Assembly (NCBI GenBank): GCA_011176545.1
Contig: DUEN01000056.1
Location: 1 to 38,259, forward strand
DNA length: 38,259 nt
Direction of reading: 5' to 3'
Origin: Caldilineae bacterium
Lineage (GTDB): Bacteria; Chloroflexota; Anaerolineae; DUEN01
How positions within the stretch are numbered: position 1 is the stretch's first letter; every line of letters starts with the position of its first letter. Of the stretch, positions 33,245-38,259 are shown in pieces. The notes under the pieces were generated by a model. That model made no database searches and was not told the DNA's origin. It saw only the letters and a program-made list of their open reading frames with translations. Position numbers and translations under genes: made by a program.

Positions 33245-33268
33245 GGACCTAGGAGTTATTCGACCGAT

Positions 33269-34096
33269 ATGGCCTCGACTCCCATGCTCGTCCTCCTGGA
33301 GGAGGACCGTCACTGGTGGTTTGCCAGCCGCACTCGGGCGCTGTTAGGGCTGCTGGATCTCTATGTCGGCCCTGGGGACGATCGTAAGGTGTTGGACGTA
33401 GGGGCGGGCGCGGGGAACATGATGCACCACCTGGCCCACTACGGGCGGGTGATAGGCGTGGATAACAATCCCCGGCCGATCGCGGTCGCTCGCGAGCGTG
33501 GCTACGAGGTGTACCTCGGCGACGCTCAGGGTCTGCCCTTCGAGGACGGCGAGTTCGATCTGGTTGCCCTGCTGGATACGGTGGAACATTGCCCCGACGA
33601 TCGAGCCGTCCTTCAAGAGTGCTTTCGGGTCACCCGGCCGGGTGGGCATCTCGTGGTGACGGTGCCGGCCTTCATGTGGCTGTGGAGTTACAATGATGTG
33701 CTCAATAAGCACCAACGCCGCTACACCGCGGGAGAGCTGCGATCGCGCCTGGAGGAGGCGGGCTTTACGATCCGATATATCAGCTATAACAACTTTCTGA
33801 TCTTCCCCCTGGCGGCTCTCATGATCCTGGCCCGCCGCTGGCTGGGCCGCCAGCCGGATCTGACATCGCCGCACTTCAGCGACGACGCGTACCAGGTGGA
33901 GATGGAACCCGTCGCCCCGTGGCTGAACGCTCTCCTCTCGGGCGTCGGCCGGATCGAGGCAGCTCTCCTGCGGAGGACGCCCCTGCCGATCGGGACGTCG
34001 ATCATCGCGCTGGCCCAACGGCCAACGCATCCCGACGGTCAGGACCATTTGATCTCACCGCGGAGCCGCAGAGAGCGCGGAGGGGAAAAAGATTAA
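33269..34096 (+). CDS. Class I SAM-dependent methyltransferase
   Basis: A 275-aa methyltransferase. After MLVLLEEDRHWWFASRTRAL, common in enzymes beside glycan and polyprenyl-sugar genes, comes motif I VLDVGAGAGNMMHHL. The acidic tip of strand 2 is IGVDNNPRPI, and the post-motif region is FDLVALLDTVEHCPDDRAVL. FRVTRPGGHLVVTVPAFMWL and HQRRYTAGELRSRLEEAGF complete the fold. A hydrophobic stretch (NFLIFPLAALMILARRW) could touch the membrane. The target is unknown. ATG at 33269 has AGGAG 13 nt upstream, a long spacing. The last 13 codons or so are encoded by a family B repeat that starts at 34057, so the natural C-terminus may have ended earlier. Confidence 0.82.
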   Translation: MASTPMLVLLEEDRHWWFASRTRALLGLLDLYVGPGDDRKVLDVGAGAGNMMHHLAHYGRVIGVDNNPRPIAVARERGYEVYLGDAQGLPFEDGEFDLVALLDTVEHCPDDRAVLQECFRVTRPGGHLVVTVPAFMWLWSYNDVLNKHQRRYTAGELRSRLEEAGFTIRYISYNNFLIFPLAALMILARRWLGRQPDLTSPHFSDDAYQVEMEPVAPWLNALLSGVGRIEAALLRRTPLPIGTSIIALAQRPTHPDGQDHLISPRSRRERGGEKD

Positions 34097-34130
34097 GAGC
34101 AAATCTCTGCATCCTCGGCGTCTCTGCGGT
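34057..34130. repeat. Family B element, overlapping the methyltransferase end
   Basis: 74 bp from ACCGCGGAG to CTCTGCGGT. The left arm is CGCGGAGC, CGCAGAGAG, CGCGGAGGG. It supplies the last codons (SPRSRRERGGEKD) and the stop codon of the methyltransferase frame. Confidence 0.8.
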
Positions 34131-34170
34131 AAAAACCGAGGTATGTATAGATGCACTCTTGGGAGGTGGG

Positions 34171-34446
34171 ATGATGTGCGCGGAAGAGGTCAGGAACGAG
34201 GCGGAGTTCGACTTCGCCGACTGGCTGGCTGAGGGCATCCGGGGTATCCGACATCAACTGCGGCGTAAGCCGTGCAGGCTGCTGCCGGAGGCCTTCTGGG
34301 AGCACGCACGAGCCTCACAACGAGAGGCCCTGCTGGCCATTCGCTCCCTCTTCGACGCGGCCATTGAATGCCTGCAGCCAGCCGAGGTGGAGAGCCAACC
34401 CAGCCGCCGACGTCGCTCGCGAGCCACCAAGATCGAGGTGCAATAG
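34171..34446 (+). CDS. Small conserved-type hypothetical protein
   Basis: A 91-aa protein I do not recognise. ATG at 34171 (or 34174) is preceded by GGGAGG at 34161-34166, a good site. The N-terminal half (EEVRNEAEFDFADWLAEGIR) is acidic. The middle, LPEAFWEHARASQREALLAI then RSLFDAAIECLQ, looks like one long amphipathic helix. The tail is basic (QPSRRRRSRATKIEVQ). It has no signal peptide or membrane segment. It follows the methyltransferase across a family B repeat and ends 8 nt from the convergent rqcH stop. The strong ribosome site and organised helix argue that it is real. Confidence 0.65.
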   Translation: MMCAEEVRNEAEFDFADWLAEGIRGIRHQLRRKPCRLLPEAFWEHARASQREALLAIRSLFDAAIECLQPAEVESQPSRRRRSRATKIEVQ

Positions 34447-34454
34447 AAGATCCG

Positions 34455-36146
34455 TCACGGCCGGGGGCGGACGCGGATCGTCTCCTCGCCCGTATAGGTG
34501 ACCTGGCCTGGGCGCCCACCAGGCACACGGCGCACTCGACGCCGCGGGACGACGGAGACGATGACTTCCGGCTCATCGCGCGCGGCCGAGTAGTAAGCCG
34601 CCAGCTCGGCGGCGCGCTGGAGGGTCGCCGGCGGCACCGACTGGCCATGACAGCGGATGATCACATGAGCGCCAGGGACATCGCGGGCGTGTAGCCACAA
34701 GTCATCCGGCCTCGCCGTCCGAAAGGTGAGCTCGTCGTTCTGCCGGCTGTTGCGTCCCACCAAGATGGTCACCCCCTCCGGCGTAGTGAACTTCATCGGC
34801 CCGGGCGGGGGCGCGGAACGGAGTGGACGCTGCGGTAAGTGCCCAGCCGCGGCCAGGGCCTCCCGCACCGCCGCGATCTCGGGTTGACTTCGAGCCATCT
34901 CCAGATCCAGGGCCAGCTGATCCAGATAGGCCAACTCCCTCTCCACCTCCTCCAACCGTCGCGGGATCTCCTCGGCCGCGCGTTGCGCCTTGCGATAACG
35001 CGCGAAGTACGCCTGTGCGTTCTCCACCGCCGAACGCTCCGGATCAAGGGAGATCTTCAAAGGCTCCCCTTCGCCCATATCCACGACGAGCTCTTTCTGC
35101 CCTGGCCGAATCTGGTGCGATAGCGCCAGGATCCACTCCCCCGCCTGCCGTAGCCGCTGCACTTCCTCGGGATCCACCCGCTGGCGCTCCAGGGCGGCCT
35201 TCTGGCGACGCAGCCGATCCCGCGCGGCCTCGATCTCCTGGGCCACGCGCGCCCGCAGGCCCGCGTACGGATCGATCAGCTCTCCCTGGGCATAGTACAT
35301 GGTGATGGCCCGGCTGATCCCGTCCACGGGCTTCGCCCCTTCCAAATGGGTCAGCCGATAGGGCGCATAGGCGACGATCCTCTCACCTTGATACGCGACA
35401 TGGGGCTCCCACTCGCCTGTCCGCTGCGGGGCCCACAACGCGTCTAGCGCCTCCTTCACGCGCGAGGGATCGGCGGCCGAGGCTATCGCCTGCGCATCCC
35501 TCGCCGCCCGGGCGGCCAGCTCGCGCGCCGCCTGGGGGCTCAGCCCGGCAATCGCCCGCACGAGTACCTTCCATAGAGGCGATTCGTCGTCAACCTCCTG
35601 GAACAAAGTCTCCAACCGCTCCCGCGTGACCTGCTCCGGTGTCATCTTATCCTGGGGTGGGGGTGGGCGATACACCTCGCCGGGCAGGATGACCCTCACG
35701 CGGTTCACGTCGGGTCCCACGCGCTTCAGGCTATCCCGGATCACCCCCTGGGAGTCCATCAGGATCAGGTTGCTCCATCGCCCCATGATCTCCGCGATCA
35801 GCGTGTGGACCCCGTGTTCCGGATGAGTGAAGCAAAGGTGGAGGATGCGTTCATACGGTGGGTGAGTGACGGCCTCCAGCCGGGCACCGCGGATGTACTT
35901 GCGTAGGAGCAGAAGCAACGGCGAGGGCGTCTCCACGCCGCGGCGCAGCCGCTCGTCGATCAGGTGCGCTCGCGCGCTCTGGGGATCAATGGACAACAGG
36001 AGGTAGTGTCGCGCCCCGTGAACGTATACCTCCAGGCCCATGCTGCGCTCGTCGAGCTGGAGCACCTCCTGGACGCGTCCCCCGGCGATCTTCTCCTGAA
36101 GCTCATCCGCGACGGCGGCCGTCGTCAACGCATCGAAAGCGGCCAT
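34455..36146 (-). CDS. rqcH: Ribosome-associated quality control factor RqcH (NFACT family)
   Basis: A 563-aa NFACT protein. In bacteria RqcH binds stalled 50S-peptidyl-tRNA complexes and recruits tRNA-Ala to add C-terminal Ala tails. The NFACT-N domain begins MAAFDALTTAAVADELQEKI and includes IAEIMGRWSNLILMD. A helix-hairpin-helix region and a long coiled coil (about 285-410) follow. The NFACT-R domain has GRNSRQNDELTFRTARPDDL and WLHARDVPGAHVII. The Asp-Arg pair needed for tRNA binding in B. subtilis appears as Glu99-Arg100 (PYERILHL). ATG at 36146 lies 2 nt after the deacetylase stop, so the two are coupled; a TTG at 36155 is also open. Confidence 0.9.
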   Translation of the reverse strand: MAAFDALTTAAVADELQEKIAGGRVQEVLQLDERSMGLEVYVHGARHYLLLSIDPQSARAHLIDERLRRGVETPSPLLLLLRKYIRGARLEAVTHPPYERILHLCFTHPEHGVHTLIAEIMGRWSNLILMDSQGVIRDSLKRVGPDVNRVRVILPGEVYRPPPPQDKMTPEQVTRERLETLFQEVDDESPLWKVLVRAIAGLSPQAARELAARAARDAQAIASAADPSRVKEALDALWAPQRTGEWEPHVAYQGERIVAYAPYRLTHLEGAKPVDGISRAITMYYAQGELIDPYAGLRARVAQEIEAARDRLRRQKAALERQRVDPEEVQRLRQAGEWILALSHQIRPGQKELVVDMGEGEPLKISLDPERSAVENAQAYFARYRKAQRAAEEIPRRLEEVERELAYLDQLALDLEMARSQPEIAAVREALAAAGHLPQRPLRSAPPPGPMKFTTPEGVTILVGRNSRQNDELTFRTARPDDLWLHARDVPGAHVIIRCHGQSVPPATLQRAAELAAYYSAARDEPEVIVSVVPRRRVRRVPGGRPGQVTYTGEETIRVRPRP

Positions 36147-36148
36147 GG

Positions 36149-37012
36149 TCACCAATCCAGATGTAACAGAATATTCAGATCGGAGGCGGTGTGCTTCCCA
36201 CGGATCCGAATACGCTGCAACTCGAAGAGGCGATCAGAGCGCTGCTCCGTGCCCTGATGGGTCGTGACGCCTCCCCAGAAGTGCGCCGAGCGGAACACGG
36301 CGATGGCTTGGTCATCATAGTGCCCGGAAGGCCACGAGATGAATCGAGGGGTCACGTCCAGATAGTACTCAATAGCCTCCTTGGACCCGAGCGCCTGCCA
36401 CACTAGATAATCCAGTGGCTTACCACTGAGGTCTGGATGGTTGCGGCTGTGGGAGCCGATCTCCATACCCGCCTCGACCATCTCCTTGAGCTGCGCCCAG
36501 GTCATGTAGTCGGGATACTCCTCGGTGATGAAATCCGTGATGATGAAGAAAGTCGCCCGGAAGCCGTACTTCTTCAGGAGGGGGAAGGCGTTCTCGTGCT
36601 GATCTGCGTATCCATCGTCGAAGGTCAGCACGATCGGCTTTGGAGGCAACGGCGTCCCTCGCGTCAGATGGTAGATCAGGTCACGTAAGGATATGGTGGT
36701 ATAGCCCTGCTCATGCAGGTACTGGAGATGCGATTCAAACCGTTCAGGCGGGACGGAGAGATCCCGCCGATAGCGATCCGCGCCCGGCGGCGGGGCAGCG
36801 ATATGGTGATACATCAGGATAGGGACGTGAGCGATCCTCAAGACGCCATCCGGAGTAGGTCCCGGCGTCGGCGTTGCGGTCGGTGTGGCCGTTACAAAGA
36901 GAGGTGAGATCTCCTCGGGCGATGGGATGCCCGCGGCGGCACACCCTGTGACCACGACCAATAGGATGGAAATGGCCAAGTTGATCCAGGACATGGGATG
37001 CCTCGATGTCAT
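36149..37012 (-). CDS. Polysaccharide deacetylase (NodB) lipoprotein
   Basis: A 287-aa exported CE4-type deacetylase. The signal segment WINLAISILLVVVTGC ends in a lipobox (VTGC), then a Thr/Pro linker (TATPTATPTPGPTPDG). The catalytic domain has VPILMYHHI, motif 1 TFDDGYAD (both metal/base Asp present, near residue 130) and motif 2 HSRNHPDL (both metal His). Motif 3 is SWPSGHYDD, where the usual Arg of RxPxG is Ser, a change also seen in some members. Likely substrates are N-acetylated surface polysaccharide or peptidoglycan. ATG at 37012 has GAGGAG 5-6 nt upstream. rqcH starts 2 nt after its stop. Confidence 0.88.
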   Translation of the reverse strand: MTSRHPMSWINLAISILLVVVTGCAAAGIPSPEEISPLFVTATPTATPTPGPTPDGVLRIAHVPILMYHHIAAPPPGADRYRRDLSVPPERFESHLQYLHEQGYTTISLRDLIYHLTRGTPLPPKPIVLTFDDGYADQHENAFPLLKKYGFRATFFIITDFITEEYPDYMTWAQLKEMVEAGMEIGSHSRNHPDLSGKPLDYLVWQALGSKEAIEYYLDVTPRFISWPSGHYDDQAIAVFRSAHFWGGVTTHQGTEQRSDRLFELQRIRIRGKHTASDLNILLHLDW

Positions 37013-37084
37013 GTTCTCTCCTCAAAGAAGGAAAAAATTAAGCCCCTTGTTGAGAGCATTGAAAGGTTGGCGGCGCCAAATCTC

Positions 37085-37113
37085 TTGACATAGTGGATCA
37101 ACAACGGTATACT
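37085..37113 (+). promoter_or_regulatory. Promoter of the RpiR-family regulator
   Basis: TTGACA (37085-37090), 17-nt spacer, TATACT (37108-37113). Transcript start near 37120, leader of about 175 nt. Confidence 0.75.
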
Positions 37114-37123
37114 TGTGGCGGTC

Positions 37124-37173
37124 ATGTGCCCTTGTGAACGCATGCTCCCCCACTCAAAGGGTTCACAGCACAT
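37124..37173 (+). promoter_or_regulatory. Inverted repeat at the start of the regulator transcript
   Basis: ATGTGC-CCT-TGTGAAC (37124-37139) pairs with GTTCACA-GCACAT (37161-37173): 13 bp with a 3-nt bulge on one side. As DNA it could be an operator for autoregulation; as RNA a leader hairpin. A second small hairpin (GTCATG/CATGAC) lies near 37223-37238. Confidence 0.5.
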
Positions 37174-37294
37174 CCTCAACGCACCCTAATCGGGGCCCCG
37201 AGAGAGTAGCTGTTTACTCCGTCATGGAGGCATGACCAAACGCCTGCTTTCATAACCTACTGATTTTATCCGAAGTTCCAGGGGAGGCAAAAGA

Positions 37295-38179
37295 ATGTAT
37301 CGTGAGCGCATCGCTCAGGTTTACAATCTGCTTTCACCGAGTTACCGTCGTATCGCGGACTTCCTCCTGAATAACTATCGCGAGGCGGCCTTTATGACGG
37401 CGGCGGAGCTGGGCGAGGCAGTCGATGTGGACACGACAACCGTCGTACGGTGTGCCCAAAGGTTAGGATACAACGGATATCCTGACCTGATTCGGGATGT
37501 ACAGGCCCAGGTCAAGGCCGAGCTACAAAGCTCCTACGAACCGTTGGAGGGCGACACGAGTCCCGAAGCGACCTGGCAACGTTCCCTGCTGCGTGATGGG
37601 GAGAATCTCCAACAGGCCTTAGGGATCTCTCAAGAGACCCTGACAGCTGCCGTGGAGGCCCTCCAATCCGCCCGTCACATTCTGATCATGGGCGCTGGCT
37701 ACGGCCGCTACGCCGCTGAGGCATTTGCGACGGCCCTTCGCGATCTGGGCAAATGGGTAGACTATATCCCCTCCGATGCTATGAGCCAGGCCTTCGCCCT
37801 GGGCCATGTAGGGGAAGAGGATCTCGTCATTGGCGTGGCCGTCTCCTCGTACGCGGGCGAGGTGCCCACTGCGCTGCAACTGGCCAAGGATCGCGGCGCG
37901 AAGACGATGGGCGTCTTCGGTTCGTACGCCAATCCCATCGCCCGCGTGGCGGATCTCAAGCTCTTCGCGTCGAGCGCTAGCGGCGGGCCTTACGCCTCGA
38001 TGACGGCGATCGTGGCCGTGCTCACGGCCCTCCTGCAGATCCTGGCCCTCAGCGACGCCGAGAACTTTGAAAAGCTTACATCAGAGGTCCAGCGCAACTA
38101 CCAGAATATCCTCTCCCAGCGGGACCGGGAAGTGTCGGATCTCGGCCTCGGGACGGAAGGGACGAACGGCATCGGGTGA
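37295..38179 (+). CDS. MurR/RpiR family transcriptional regulator
   Basis: A 294-aa sugar-phosphate-sensing regulator. The N-terminal HTH (about 1-75) has LSPSYRRIADFLLNNYREAA and the recognition region VDVDTTTVVRCAQRLGYNGY. The SIS domain (about 115-250) has HILIMGAGYGRYAAEAFATA and VIGVAVSSYAGEVPTALQLA, the fold that binds phosphosugars. ATG at 37295 has GGGGAGG 7 nt upstream. Members usually control amino sugar or pentose use and often autoregulate; an inverted repeat in its leader fits that. It diverges from the deacetylase gene. The rest of the window (38180-38259) shows no gene and only a weak GCTCTG/CAGAGC repeat. Confidence 0.88.
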   Translation: MYRERIAQVYNLLSPSYRRIADFLLNNYREAAFMTAAELGEAVDVDTTTVVRCAQRLGYNGYPDLIRDVQAQVKAELQSSYEPLEGDTSPEATWQRSLLRDGENLQQALGISQETLTAAVEALQSARHILIMGAGYGRYAAEAFATALRDLGKWVDYIPSDAMSQAFALGHVGEEDLVIGVAVSSYAGEVPTALQLAKDRGAKTMGVFGSYANPIARVADLKLFASSASGGPYASMTAIVAVLTALLQILALSDAENFEKLTSEVQRNYQNILSQRDREVSDLGLGTEGTNGIG

Positions 38180-38259
38180 TCCATCCGACGGAAACCGCTC
38201 TGTGGCTTCTCCTCCTAAAAGCAGAGCTTCTGGTGCAGTAAGATGAGGATATCCCTGCG

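Noticed and set aside
33216-33250. SRP RNA (4.5S) tip-like sequence CCGGAAGGAA
   Set aside because: The 5' strand of the symmetric loop (GTCAGG-like) and the AGCAG partner are not present, and the flanks do not form the long 4.5S hairpin.
33070-33252. A 60-codon open frame upstream of the methyltransferase
   Set aside because: It overlaps the promoter and structured leader, has no ribosome site and no recognisable content.

Overview
This 38 kb window has high GC, strong housekeeping promoters and an order of core genes that suggest a Chloroflexota bacterium (Anaerolineae/Caldilineae-like). The evidence is indirect: RpoC and RpoB carry large lineage-type insertions, lipoproteins have Thr/Pro-rich linkers, GTG and TTG starts are used, and gaps between genes hold dense palindromic repeats. 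There is no rRNA in the window. The class-level assignment is my inference.

The left third (1-12490, minus strand) is the transcription and translation core, read as rpoB, rpoC, rpsL, rpsG, fusA, tuf (tuf is cut by the window edge). It appears to be three transcription units. rpoBC has a TTGACT-17-TAGAAT promoter and a terminator-like hairpin in its leader. rpsL-rpsG-fusA has a TTGACC-17-TAGAAT promoter whose -35 box overlaps the rpoC stop codon. tuf has a TTGCCT-17-TATAAT promoter and a structured leader of about 220 nt. mutS diverges from rpoB.

The middle (15.5-25 kb) is a mosaic of small units. It holds an MNT/HEPN (MntA/HepT-type) toxin-antitoxin pair, a secreted VIT-vWA protein, a YgeA-like amino acid racemase, a SnoaL/DUF4440-type lipoprotein, tRNA-Gly(CCC) with a perfect consensus promoter and its own terminator, a remnant ribbon-helix-helix gene, trmO, a frameshifted MFS transporter, a cytidine deaminase and a uroporphyrinogen-decarboxylase-fold protein.

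The right third (25-37 kb) is a cell-surface carbohydrate region. A lipoprotein with FlgD-type Ig repeats is translationally coupled to two GT2 glycosyltransferases. A convergent low-molecular-weight tyrosine phosphatase follows. Then come three overlapping genes, two GT4 and one GT9 glycosyltransferase, a SAM-dependent methyltransferase preceded by a candidate structured RNA, a small hypothetical protein, rqcH coupled to a NodB polysaccharide-deacetylase lipoprotein, and an RpiR/SIS regulator.

Three families of inverted repeats sit between genes. Family A is a palindrome of about 28-32 bp of the form GTAGGGGCG...CGCCCCTAC (nine copies). Family B is a 71-74 bp element with ACCGC...GCGGT ends built from degenerate 9-mers (four full copies plus fragments). 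Family C is built from GCATCTTG/GGATACAAG units (two copies). A and B repeatedly lie within 5-25 bp of each other. The observations most worth testing are the rpoBC leader attenuator, the methyltransferase leader RNA, the MNT/HEPN pair with its enlarged active-site loop, and the paired repeat families. I found no CRISPR array, phage or transposase gene.
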